This document shows, piece by piece, positions 35,179 to 43,209 of a DNA stretch of 64,000 nt; position 1 is the first letter of the stretch; every line of letters starts with the position of its first letter. The translations under genes and the position numbers were made by a program. The DNA is from Desmospora profundinema. GTDB lineage: Bacteria; Bacillota; Bacilli; Thermoactinomycetales; DSM-45169. The stretch lies in NCBI RefSeq assembly GCF_031454155.1, contig NZ_JAVDQG010000002.1, positions 496,001-560,000 of the forward strand, read 5' to 3'. Under the pieces are notes generated by a model. The model had not been told where the DNA came from and ran no database searches. It was given only the letters and a program-made list of their open reading frames with translations.

Positions 35179-35529
35179 ATGGATAAAGAATGCCGAGTGT
35201 TGGAAATCAATCAAAACCAGACAGGAAGATCTGCCTGGTTTTTCTCAGACGGAGCACCGAAATTCCTGCGGGTGCTCTTCCACGTGGAAATCGGAACCCT
35301 CCGGTAACCAAAAGGCCTGCCTTTCGGCGATGCAACGATTACGCTTGACATCGGCGCAGGAGTCGTCGATGCCAGATTTCGATCCCGTGGAACCCGATTC
35401 GGAGCGGTTTTCGACAACCATATCACTAAGTTAGATTCGGCGAGCCTTGTCCCCGGCCTGGCGGCTTCGGGGGATAAGATCTTTTTACCCATGTCCCTAG
35501 AGGCAAATACCGGTTCGTATATCGCCTGA
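35179..35529 (+). pseudogene. Unidentified coding remnant with one in-frame stop
   Basis: From ATG 35179 the frame reads MDKECRVLEINQNQTG..., ending FHVEIGTLR at TAA 35305-35307, and continues in the same frame without another stop as PKGLPFGDATITLDIGAGVV...GDKIFLPMSLEANTGSYIA to TGA 35527. 115 sense codons with a single stop in 351 bases suggest a recently broken gene. No clear ribosome binding site. Family not recognised; the strand-rich pattern could be a beta-sandwich. Confidence 0.45.
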
Positions 35530-35591
35530 ACATCCCGACGTCTCTTTTTACACGATTGCTTTGCGATATGGGAGTGTTTTTTCGGGGATCA

Positions 35592-36359
35592 TCACCAGTC
35601 CCAACCGAAATCGGTGCCCAAGTATCGGTACAACTGGCGGTTGTGGGGACGGAAGTAATGGACGAGCATTCTGCGGGTTTTCGGGTGCATCGGTTCGTAA
35701 GAAGCGGATTTATAAGGTTTAGTCGTTTTCAGCGCCTTATAGGGTACACCTAAAAACCGGGTTACCCTTTTTAAGACCGCGTTGGTGTTTTTATAGAAAT
35801 CTTCACTTTGAATGATCATTATCTGCTGTTTGGGAAAGTGCTTCCTCCACCGCTTCAGCTGATTGAGATAGATTCCCCGGGCCATGTAGGAGTATAGCCG
35901 GTGTTTGCTGCTATTGTAGTTTTTATTACGAAGCATCCTCCGCTGTTCCATATGGGTCCTCGCCCTCTCGTTGCGAATGGCCTTTTCGAAGGACAAGCTC
36001 TCTTTCCCGCGGCGCACTTGGTGATGGTAATGGGAGTAAGCCCGGTCGACCGGGTTGCGCAAGAGGACGATAATTTTGGCTTTGGGTACCGTATCTGCCG
36101 CCCTTTTGGCCGCATATGGGTGAAAGAGGTAATAGGGGCTCGCCTCCCCCGTGATGAAACCGCGCTTCTTCCTTCGATCTGACAGCGGAAATTTGTCCTT
36201 ATACCAAGAAAGTCCTTGGCTGAAGCGTACATCAAAATAATGGACCTCTTTTGTTTTGGCGGGAACGATGTACCGCTGATTGATCAAATAGTTGTACAGC
36301 GACGTGGTTCCGCACTTCTGTCCTCCCACGATGATAAAATCCGGTAGAGACAATATCAT
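35592..36359 (-). CDS. Sulfotransferase (heparan sulfate/tyrosyl type)
   Basis: 255 aa. Classic Sulfotransfer_1 motifs: 5'-PSB VGGQKCGTTSLYNYL at about 11-25, KTKEVHYFDVRF (acceptor-binding region of N-sulfotransferases), TGEASPYYLFHPYA and 3'-PB VLLRNPVDRAYSHYHHQ at about 98-114. Closest in style to glycan N-/O-sulfotransferases. AGGGGGTGA precedes the ATG (short spacing; TTG 36353 is an alternative). Divergent from the next sulfotransferase. Confidence 0.9.
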   Translation of the reverse strand: MILSLPDFIIVGGQKCGTTSLYNYLINQRYIVPAKTKEVHYFDVRFSQGLSWYKDKFPLSDRRKKRGFITGEASPYYLFHPYAAKRAADTVPKAKIIVLLRNPVDRAYSHYHHQVRRGKESLSFEKAIRNERARTHMEQRRMLRNKNYNSSKHRLYSYMARGIYLNQLKRWRKHFPKQQIMIIQSEDFYKNTNAVLKRVTRFLGVPYKALKTTKPYKSASYEPMHPKTRRMLVHYFRPHNRQLYRYLGTDFGWDW

Positions 36360-36634
36360 TCACCCCCTTTGGTTTACTATATGTTTTCACTATCAACCTA
36401 GTGTGGGAAGATGCCCGTTTAAAAGATTATCGGGCCGAGGCGAATGCAGAGGACAGACACGAGATTACCGGAAGACGAACCCTCGGTTTAATCCGAGAAT
36501 AAGATAATAAGCCGTTTATGCGAAGAGTGGGAGAAGGGAAGCCATACGTGAACCGAAACTGGAATGGGGTTTCTCGGTTTCTCATCTGCAGAGGAAACGG
36601 GGCCGCACAAAAATTCATGGGGGGGATAAACCCA

Positions 36635-37507
36635 TTGCGTATCGATAAACCGAAAGCCGTTTGCATACTGGGGATGCACCGCAGCGGCACGTCGGCAATG
36701 AGCCGCGCCATCAATCTGCTGGGTGCTGATCTGGGGAACAAATCAAAGCTGTTATCTCCCGGAAAAGCCAATCCGAAAGGATTTTGGGAGCATACGGGCA
36801 TTATTAAATGCAACCATCGGATCCTTCGCACGTTCGGACGATCCTGGGATGCGATAAACCCGCTTCCCGACCGTTGGTGGGAATCGCCGCGAATCCAATC
36901 GCAGCGGGAGGAGCTTCAGAGTTTAGTAAAACACGACTTCTCGGATAAGCAGCTTTGGGCTTGGAAGGATCCGAGGACTTGTCTGGTGATTCCTCTGTGG
37001 CAATCCGTGCTCAAGGAGCTGGACATCGACCTCTGCTATGTCATTATGGTCAGACATCCCCTGGACGTGGCCGCTTCCCTGAAACAGAGAAACGGATTCC
37101 CGATTAAGAAATCGTTGAACCTTTGGACCCATTACACACTGTCTTCCCTGTTCTGGACAGCGCGGTCGAAACGGGTGATTGTCCACTATAACCAGCTGTT
37201 GCAGGACTGGGAGAGCCAGTTGCAAAAAGTGGCCGAGGGGCTGGATATTCCCTGGCCCGAGGAGGAGGGAAAACTGAAAAAATCGATGGATGCCTTTCTC
37301 GATTCCGACTTACAACATAACAAATCCACCATTGGTGAATTGGACGTGAAGCGGGTTTCTCAATCGGTGAAAACCATCTATCGCTTGTGTCTCCGTGCTG
37401 GGGAGTCCAAAGAGCTGCTCCGCTCGCGGAAGTTTAACGACCAGGTGGAGAACCTGTATAACGGGTTTCGAGGGATGTTCAAGACTCCTGCCGAAATGAA
37501 ACAATGA
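36635..37507 (+). CDS. Sulfotransferase family protein, paralogue of the one at 29.4 kb
   Basis: 290 aa from TTG 36635, which follows GGGGGG at about 9 bases; the open frame starts earlier (36518) but the paralogue begins at this point. Same motif set as the 29373-30224 product: GMHRSGTSAMSRAINLLGAD, GKANPKGFWEH, WKDPRTCLVIPLW, VRHPLDVAASLKQR, LQHNKST near the C-terminus. Closes the accessory island. A weak terminator follows. Confidence 0.82.
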   Translation: MRIDKPKAVCILGMHRSGTSAMSRAINLLGADLGNKSKLLSPGKANPKGFWEHTGIIKCNHRILRTFGRSWDAINPLPDRWWESPRIQSQREELQSLVKHDFSDKQLWAWKDPRTCLVIPLWQSVLKELDIDLCYVIMVRHPLDVAASLKQRNGFPIKKSLNLWTHYTLSSLFWTARSKRVIVHYNQLLQDWESQLQKVAEGLDIPWPEEEGKLKKSMDAFLDSDLQHNKSTIGELDVKRVSQSVKTIYRLCLRAGESKELLRSRKFNDQVENLYNGFRGMFKTPAEMKQ

Positions 37508-37520
37508 TAATCAAAAGGAG

Positions 37521-37555
37521 AGCGGCCTGGTGACACAAACCGGGTCGCTTATTTT
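37521..37555 (+). terminator. Likely terminator after the sulfotransferase gene
   Basis: AGCGGCCTGG, 9-base loop, CCGGGTCGCT (imperfect 10-bp stem) followed by TATTTTG. Confidence 0.55.
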
Positions 37556-37868
37556 GAAAGTCCGACACCGCACACGGCAAGGAGCGATAAATACAACCAA
37601 CACCCCAACCGGATCAGCCCGTCATTCTTCTTCTCCTACCGGGTAAGCCTTGACGAAAGTGGAACGGGATGTTTAAAATCCTCATAATCATAAAAGGATG
37701 AGCACTGTCTTAAACGGTGTCCATCCCCGGCGGGTGATTGTAATAGGGTTGCCCCTCCATCGGTTCCGACGCGTTCGATCCCGATATAAATGGTGAAACG
37801 AGCCCACGGATCCATAAAAGGAACGGATCGTTGACTGTTCCACTTTTTCGTTATGGAAGGAGCTTGAC
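37556..37868. other. Intergenic stretch, nothing recognised
   Basis: 313 bp without a supported gene, repeat copy or strong hairpin; it must hold the promoter of the PHP gene. Confidence 0.4.
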
Positions 37869-38666
37869 ATGCGCATACTGAACGATTTAAAACCGAGAAC
37901 CTTCGATCTCCACATTCACACGACCGCCTCCGACGGCGTGTATTCCCCTTCGGTAATCGTGGAGAAAGCGAAGGAGGCCGGCCTTACCACCATCGCCATC
38001 ACGGACCACGACACGCTGGCAGGAGTAAAAGAAGCACAAACGGCCGGAGAACGATTGGGTCTAAACGTGATTGCCGGCGTCGAGATCAGCACGAAGTTCG
38101 AGGGAAAAACCGTGGATATCCTCGGATATCACATCGATCGCATCCAGGAATTGCACGATGCCCTGACCCCTTATCGGGACTTCCGGGAGTGGCGGGCCAA
38201 AAAGATTATCGAAAAATTCTGCTCCTTAAATATGCCGATCACGCTGGATGATGTGAGGGAGTTCAGCAGCAACAGTGTCATCGCCCGCCCCCATATCGCC
38301 AAAGCGATTGTTAAAAAGGGATATGTAACAGATGTTCAAACCGTATTTGATCGCTATCTGGCTGACGGCAAACCCGCCGCGGTGGAAAAGAAGGTGCTAT
38401 CCCCGGAAGAGGGAATTCGCCTGATTCGACAAGCGGGAGGACTGGCGGTTCTGGCTCACCCGGTTTATATCGGTGATGATGAAAGGATCCGAAGGCTTCT
38501 TCAGATCGGCTTTGACGGGATTGAGGTGTGGCATCGGAGTCATGCCCCTGAAGATACGAAGCGGTATATCCGGTTAGCTGGGGAATTTGACCTGATCGTT
38601 ACTGGAGGATCCGATTTTCACATGGATGAGCACAGGCTTGGCGATTTTGGGATTAGCCCAAAATGA
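37869..38666 (+). CDS. PHP-domain phosphoesterase (TrpH/YciV-like)
   Basis: 265 aa. Metal-binding motifs of the PHP family are all present: DLHIHTTASDG (about 14-24), ITDHDTLAG (about 44-52), AGVEIST (69-75), ARPHIAKA, LAHPVYIG and GSDFHMDEH near the C-terminus. Relatives are 3',5'-nucleoside bisphosphate phosphatases or 5'-3' exoribonucleases (RNase AM). GGAAGGAG 7 bases before the ATG. A link to PAPS metabolism is possible, because 3'-phosphoadenosine 5'-phosphate is the by-product of the sulfotransferases next door and some PHP enzymes hydrolyse such bisphosphates; this is inference. Confidence 0.9.
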   Translation: MRILNDLKPRTFDLHIHTTASDGVYSPSVIVEKAKEAGLTTIAITDHDTLAGVKEAQTAGERLGLNVIAGVEISTKFEGKTVDILGYHIDRIQELHDALTPYRDFREWRAKKIIEKFCSLNMPITLDDVREFSSNSVIARPHIAKAIVKKGYVTDVQTVFDRYLADGKPAAVEKKVLSPEEGIRLIRQAGGLAVLAHPVYIGDDERIRRLLQIGFDGIEVWHRSHAPEDTKRYIRLAGEFDLIVTGGSDFHMDEHRLGDFGISPK

Positions 38667-38784
38667 ACCGTTTGTAAGAAACGCCCAATCCGTACTGGGA
38701 GATTGGTAGTACAATATATCGGAGGTCCATCCGATCCGGCATTGGATTACCTTCCCGAAACGCATCAGAAAGGAGGAAAATCCA

Positions 38785-39024
38785 ATAAAAGGCAAAATCA
38801 AAGGCAGACGCCAGACGGAAAATACCATGGTTCACAAGCTTAAAAGCCTCAAAGGTAAAAATGTTACTGTAATGACGTATGGAAACTCTTTGTCCAACGG
38901 GATCAAGGGGACACTCCAACAGGTTGAGGGCAATCAAAAAAACGGGTTTATCATCGTGGTGACTGACACAATGGAAACAACAGTGCCCATCTCACAAATC
39001 ACTGGGGTATCCATCACCGTTTAA
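38785..39024 (+). CDS. Small LSm/DUF2642-like protein, possible AUA start
   Basis: The first ATG in frame (38827; 65 aa) has no ribosome binding site. AGGAGG at 38771-38776 lies 8 bases before an in-frame ATA at 38785, which would give 79 aa with the basic start IKGKIKGRRQTENT. The core LKSLKGKNVTVMTYG...GFIIVVTD..VPISQITGVSI looks like a small Sm-like barrel, similar to the C-terminus of the coat-like protein at 45917-46378. A strong terminator follows. Start remains uncertain. Confidence 0.6.
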   Translation: MKGKIKGRRQTENTMVHKLKSLKGKNVTVMTYGNSLSNGIKGTLQQVEGNQKNGFIIVVTDTMETTVPISQITGVSITV

Positions 39025-39044
39025 AGAGGGACAACGTATTTCAG

Positions 39045-39079
39045 GGCGATCGCTTTTATTTGCGATCGCCTTTATTTTT
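39045..39079 (+). terminator. Terminator
   Basis: GGCGATCGC-N8-GCGATCGCC followed by TTTATTTTT. Confidence 0.85.
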
Positions 39080-39121
39080 AAGCTTAAAATGATCCATCAT
39101 CCTCATTTATCTAATAAATGA

Positions 39122-39149
39122 AACCGCCGGTTTCACCGGCGGGATTTTT
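39122..39149. terminator. Hairpin at the end of the third subtilase gene
   Basis: CCGCCGGT-TTC-ACCGGCGG followed on the plus strand by GATTTTTT; on the minus strand by TTTCATTTATT. Could serve either direction between convergent genes. Confidence 0.65.
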
Positions 39150-40225
39150 TACAATTGGAGTAAGCCTGCACCATATAAACGTCGAGATCCTAGTGAAATC
39201 GCCCGTTGCCCCAGGACCTGTCTGATGGTTCCCGTCGACAATCCCTGTTGTCGGTAGACCGCCGCCACACCGCTGACATGTGGTGCCGCTTGTGAAGTCC
39301 CATTTAAAATTCCGTACCGACCGCTCTTGTAGGTGCTTAAAATGTTGACACCTGGGGCAGCGATATCCAAAGATGGACCGGTCGCGGAAAAGGGAGCCCG
39401 CTTATTTCCACGGGTTAAGGCGGCCACTGCTACAACGGGCTGCAGACGTGCCGGTATTTCCACTGTATCTCCGGTTCCGGCGGCATTCCCACTGTTCCCC
39501 GCTGCGGCCACCACCAACACGCCGCGCCTGTTGGCTATCTGGATGGCCCGCGTAAGAGCGGCAGGAACCTTGCGGCCACCGCTTAAACTGAGGTTGAGAA
39601 TATGCATGCGATTGTCGATCCCCCAGTCGATCCCCTGAACCAAAGTGGTGATACTGCCGACTCCCCGGTCATTTAACACCTTAATCGCGTACAGACTGGC
39701 GGAGGGGGCTACTCCAATGACACCCTGTTTGTTGCTGTGAGCGGCGATAATCCCCGCTACATGGGTACCGTGACCATTTCCGTCCTGGGGAGGACGCTTC
39801 GGTTCCACGATATTGACTCCACCTTTAATATTACGGTGCAAATCCGGATGGTTCAGGTCGATGCCGGTATCCACCACCCCCACACGGACGCCGGCCCCTG
39901 CATACGGGTTGGGGGTGCCTTTCCACACCCGACTCACATTCCATGTCACCACCTGACCGGACGACTGGACGCTGCGACGCATCCCTTCACGGGTGATCAC
40001 CCCTACCACCATCGGTTTCGGCAGCAAGACTGGGTAGTCGACTTCGGCGGTCAGCAAACCGGGATCCTCCAAAATTCCCTTCATTTGCTCCCGTGGAACA
40101 ACAGCGGAAACGATTCCACAGTGACGGCTGACATATTGAATACTCCCCCCCAGTTCCTCAATCCGTTTTAACACGGACCATTTGCGGAGAGAGAAAGTAT
40201 AACGACCATAGGTCTCATTCATCAT
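39149..40225 (-). CDS. Subtilisin-like serine protease without signal peptide
   Basis: 358 aa S8 peptidase: Asp119 (VVDTGID), His152 (NGHGTHVAG), Asn244 (AAGNSG), Ser311 (NGTSQAAPH; Gln-Ala replaces the usual Met-Ala). An ~85-residue N-terminal part may be an inhibitor I9-like propeptide. No secretion signal. Third such enzyme in the window, most similar to the 3596-4729 product. AGAGGTGG lies upstream of ATG. Divergent from the iron transporter operon. Confidence 0.9.
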   Translation of the reverse strand: MMNETYGRYTFSLRKWSVLKRIEELGGSIQYVSRHCGIVSAVVPREQMKGILEDPGLLTAEVDYPVLLPKPMVVGVITREGMRRSVQSSGQVVTWNVSRVWKGTPNPYAGAGVRVGVVDTGIDLNHPDLHRNIKGGVNIVEPKRPPQDGNGHGTHVAGIIAAHSNKQGVIGVAPSASLYAIKVLNDRGVGSITTLVQGIDWGIDNRMHILNLSLSGGRKVPAALTRAIQIANRRGVLVVAAAGNSGNAAGTGDTVEIPARLQPVVAVAALTRGNKRAPFSATGPSLDIAAPGVNILSTYKSGRYGILNGTSQAAPHVSGVAAVYRQQGLSTGTIRQVLGQRAISLGSRRLYGAGLLQL

Positions 40226-40326
40226 CTACCACCTCTTATTCTCAGAATATGAAGTGATAGATCCATTCGTTTGTGTCCCTAACCCGAATGGAATTTTCTT
40301 CTACGTCTATCTTCTCAAGAAAGTAG

Positions 40327-40355
40327 TTGAAAATGATTATCATTGTATGTACAAT
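40327..40355 (+). promoter_or_regulatory. Fur-controlled promoter of the ferric iron ABC operon
   Basis: -35 TTGAAA (40327-40332), 17-base spacer, -10 TACAAT (40350-40355). A Fur box, TGAAAAT-G-ATTATCA (40328-40342), matches the 7-1-7 consensus TGATAATnATTATCA with one mismatch and covers the -35 and spacer, so iron-loaded Fur would block RNA polymerase. Confidence 0.88.
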
Positions 40356-40435
40356 GAACGAGAAATGAATTTAAAGAGGAGGATGCCCTTCCAGACGACA
40401 ATCGAAGGGCTTGCCTAAGAGGAGGAGGATGACGC

Positions 40436-41491
40436 GTGACGTCGAAGTTGAAGATTTTCACTTTTTTGGCTCTTATACTTACCTTGGTGGTGGCCGGATG
40501 CTCCCCCCAAGCCAATGACGCTTCCAATGATGAGGAAGGCGAAACCGATGAGCTGGTCGTATATTCTGCCCGTAAAGAACAGTTCGTCAAACCCTTGGTC
40601 GACAAGTTTGAAGAGGAAAGCGGCGTAAAAGTGAAGTTGATGGCTGCTGATGAAGCATTGGTCAACAAAATCTTGGAAGAGAAAAACAATCCCCAGGCGG
40701 ATATCTTCTTCTCCAACGATACCGGAGCACTGGAATATCTTCGTATTGAGGACGCATTGGCCCCCAACGACTCTGACAAGATTCAAGTCATCGACGAAAA
40801 GTACCGGGCCGATGACGGATCATGGGTGGGCTTGTCTGCACGAAGCCGGATTTTCATGTACAATAAGGATCTGACCTCGGAAAAAGATCTTCCTCAAACA
40901 CTGTGGGACTTGACCGATTCCAAATATAAAGGGAAGTTTGCCATCACCCGCGGCGGCAACGGTTCCATGGTCGCCCATGTGGCCGCCCTTCGCGCCGAAT
41001 GGGGCGATGAAAAAACCAAAGAATGGATCGAAAAAGTAAAAGAAAACGCCGCCATCATCACGGAAGGCCATGGTGACATCCGGCAGGCAGTGGGTGCCGG
41101 AGAAGTGGAATTCGGGCTGGTGAACAACTATTATTTCCACCAACAGCTGGATGAGCCCAAGGATAACAACGTGGATGCCGTCTATCCCGACCAGGGTAAA
41201 GACGATATGGGTATTTTCGTCAATGCCGCCGGTGTGGGCTTGATCAAAGGAGGACCCAACCAAGCCAACGCCAAGAAATTCATCGATTTCCTGACGGAAG
41301 ATGAGCAGCAGAAAATTTTCTCTTTCGAAAGCAAGGAAATCCCGTTGGTAGAGGGAATTGAAACCACTTCAGAAGCCAAACCGCTCAGCGAGTACAAAGT
41401 GATGGATATGCCGCTGAAAGAAATCGGTCCGGTATGGCTGGACGCCAAAAAGTTGATCGAAGAGGCCGGACTGGATCTGGAAGTGAAGTGA
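40436..41491 (+). CDS. Ferric iron ABC transporter, substrate-binding lipoprotein
   Basis: 351 aa. Lipobox VVAGC (Cys at about 22). Family: AfuA/FbpA/FutA periplasmic iron binders (LVVYSARKEQFVKPLVDKFE; DIFFSNDTGALEYL; VGLSARSRIFMYNK). The VNNYYFHQQ motif places the paired tyrosines that ligate Fe3+ in this family. GTG start after AGGAGGAGG. First gene of a three-gene operon under a Fur box. Confidence 0.92.
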   Translation: MTSKLKIFTFLALILTLVVAGCSPQANDASNDEEGETDELVVYSARKEQFVKPLVDKFEEESGVKVKLMAADEALVNKILEEKNNPQADIFFSNDTGALEYLRIEDALAPNDSDKIQVIDEKYRADDGSWVGLSARSRIFMYNKDLTSEKDLPQTLWDLTDSKYKGKFAITRGGNGSMVAHVAALRAEWGDEKTKEWIEKVKENAAIITEGHGDIRQAVGAGEVEFGLVNNYYFHQQLDEPKDNNVDAVYPDQGKDDMGIFVNAAGVGLIKGGPNQANAKKFIDFLTEDEQQKIFSFESKEIPLVEGIETTSEAKPLSEYKVMDMPLKEIGPVWLDAKKLIEEAGLDLEVK

Positions 41492-41540
41492 CGGACCTTC
41501 CCCATACTTCGATGATTTTGCAGACAGGGAGTTAGGCCGT

Positions 41541-43196
41541 ATGACCGAACCAACCTTGAATGCCGAACAAACAAACCAGTGGAACAAGCCCCCTCAGGGA
41601 CAGGCCCGGAAGCCGTTTTTGCTCCGGGCCATGTCCCGTTTTTGGCAATCGCTGTGGCATGGCAAACCGCCCAACCTACTGATCCTTCTCTTATCGATGT
41701 TGACGGCATTGATTATGGTGATTCCCATCTTGTACGTGGTGGTGCAAGGCTGGGGAGCGGGCACCGAACGTTGGATCCAACTCTGGGATTCCCGTATCCC
41801 CGGTCTATTGTGGAACACCCTCTCCCTGACTGCCGTCGTCACGGCCGGAACCATCCTGATCGGTGTCACTTTCGCCTTTTTGGTGGTACGTACTGACCTT
41901 CCCGGACGAAAATGGTGGCGTCTGATCGGTGCCCTTCCCTTGGTAATTCCACCCTATGTGGGAGCGATGGCCTATATCATCATCTTCGGCCCCACGGGAT
42001 GGGTGCGGGACTGGTTCGGCTCCTCCCCTGTCCAAATTTACAGCTTTTGGGGTGTCGTCATGGTGATGACCATGTTCACCTATCCCTATGTTTACTTAAT
42101 CACCGCAGCATCACTGGGACGATTAAACGCCAACCTTGAAGAAGCGGCGTTGTCTTGCGGCCAGCGATACCGGCAGGTGTTTCTCAAAGTGGTGCTGCCC
42201 CTGTTGCGCCCGGCGGTCGGAGCCGGAGCCATCCTGGTCTCTCTCTATGTCCTGTCGGACTTCGGCGCCATCTCCATCATGCGCTACACCACCTTCACCG
42301 CCGCCATTTACTACCAAATGGGAAGTTTCGACCGGGTGAGCGCAGCCATGTTGAGCGTCGTCCTGATCGCCGTCACCTTGATCTTTCTATGGATGGAATG
42401 GCGTACGCGTAAAAACATTCGCTATTCTCAACAGGGGGGGACCTATCGACGGCCGTTGACGATTCCTCTGGGCAGGTGGAAACCGTTGGCTCTCGCATTT
42501 GTCTTTCTGGTATCCTTGACGGGGGTATTTCTGCCCTTGGCGGTTCTCATCTACTGGTCACTGCTGGGATTGCAGAACGGGGCCATCGATGCTTCGTTCT
42601 GGGAGTATACCGTCAACAGCCTGGTCGTCTCCGGAATTGCCGCTCTTCTTTCCGTCATATTAGCAATGCCCCTGGTGTATCTAAAAGCGAGAAACCCGTC
42701 TCTGCTCACCAGTCTGCTGGAAAAAGTAGTCTACAGCAGCTATGCGTTGCCGGGAGTGATCGTTTCTCTGGGAATTGTCTTCGTCTTCAACCAGTACCTG
42801 CCCATGTTTTATGGAACGATCGCCTTGTTGGTCACCGCCTACATCATGCGATTTTTGCCCCAAGCCACCCAAGCGGGGGAAGCAGCCATCAGTCTGGTAT
42901 CGCCCCGTTTGGACGAAGCGGCCCAAAGCCTTGGCCACTCTCCATGGAAATCGATGCTGAAGATAACCTTGCCAATGGTGCTGCCGGGTGTTCTGGCAGG
43001 AGCCGCTCTGGTTTTTGTCAGTTCCATGAAAGAACTTCCGGCCACACTGTTGCTGCGCCCGGCGGGATATGACACCTTGGCCGTCCGCATCTGGATCCAG
43101 GCAAGCGAAGGATTTTACCACCTGGCAGCCCCGGCCGCCCTCCTGGTGATCCTCGTCTCCATCCTGCCGCTGCGCTGGATTCTCAATAAATATTAA
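41541..43196 (+). CDS. Ferric iron ABC transporter, permease
   Basis: 551 aa fused double permease with about 12 membrane segments. Two halves each carry the ATPase-contact EAA loop (EEAALSCGQRYRQVFLKVVLP in the first, DEAAQSLGHSPWKSMLKITL in the second), the FbpB/SfuB layout. It begins 49 bp after the binding-protein gene and ends 13 bp before the ATPase gene. Confidence 0.93.
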   Translation: MTEPTLNAEQTNQWNKPPQGQARKPFLLRAMSRFWQSLWHGKPPNLLILLLSMLTALIMVIPILYVVVQGWGAGTERWIQLWDSRIPGLLWNTLSLTAVVTAGTILIGVTFAFLVVRTDLPGRKWWRLIGALPLVIPPYVGAMAYIIIFGPTGWVRDWFGSSPVQIYSFWGVVMVMTMFTYPYVYLITAASLGRLNANLEEAALSCGQRYRQVFLKVVLPLLRPAVGAGAILVSLYVLSDFGAISIMRYTTFTAAIYYQMGSFDRVSAAMLSVVLIAVTLIFLWMEWRTRKNIRYSQQGGTYRRPLTIPLGRWKPLALAFVFLVSLTGVFLPLAVLIYWSLLGLQNGAIDASFWEYTVNSLVVSGIAALLSVILAMPLVYLKARNPSLLTSLLEKVVYSSYALPGVIVSLGIVFVFNQYLPMFYGTIALLVTAYIMRFLPQATQAGEAAISLVSPRLDEAAQSLGHSPWKSMLKITLPMVLPGVLAGAALVFVSSMKELPATLLLRPAGYDTLAVRIWIQASEGFYHLAAPAALLVILVSILPLRWILNKY

Positions 43197-43209
43197 GTGA
43201 GGAGGTTGG

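Noticed and set aside
35211-35492. 93-codon minus-strand frame
   Set aside because: Antisense to the better-looking plus-strand remnant at 35179-35529; no start signal.
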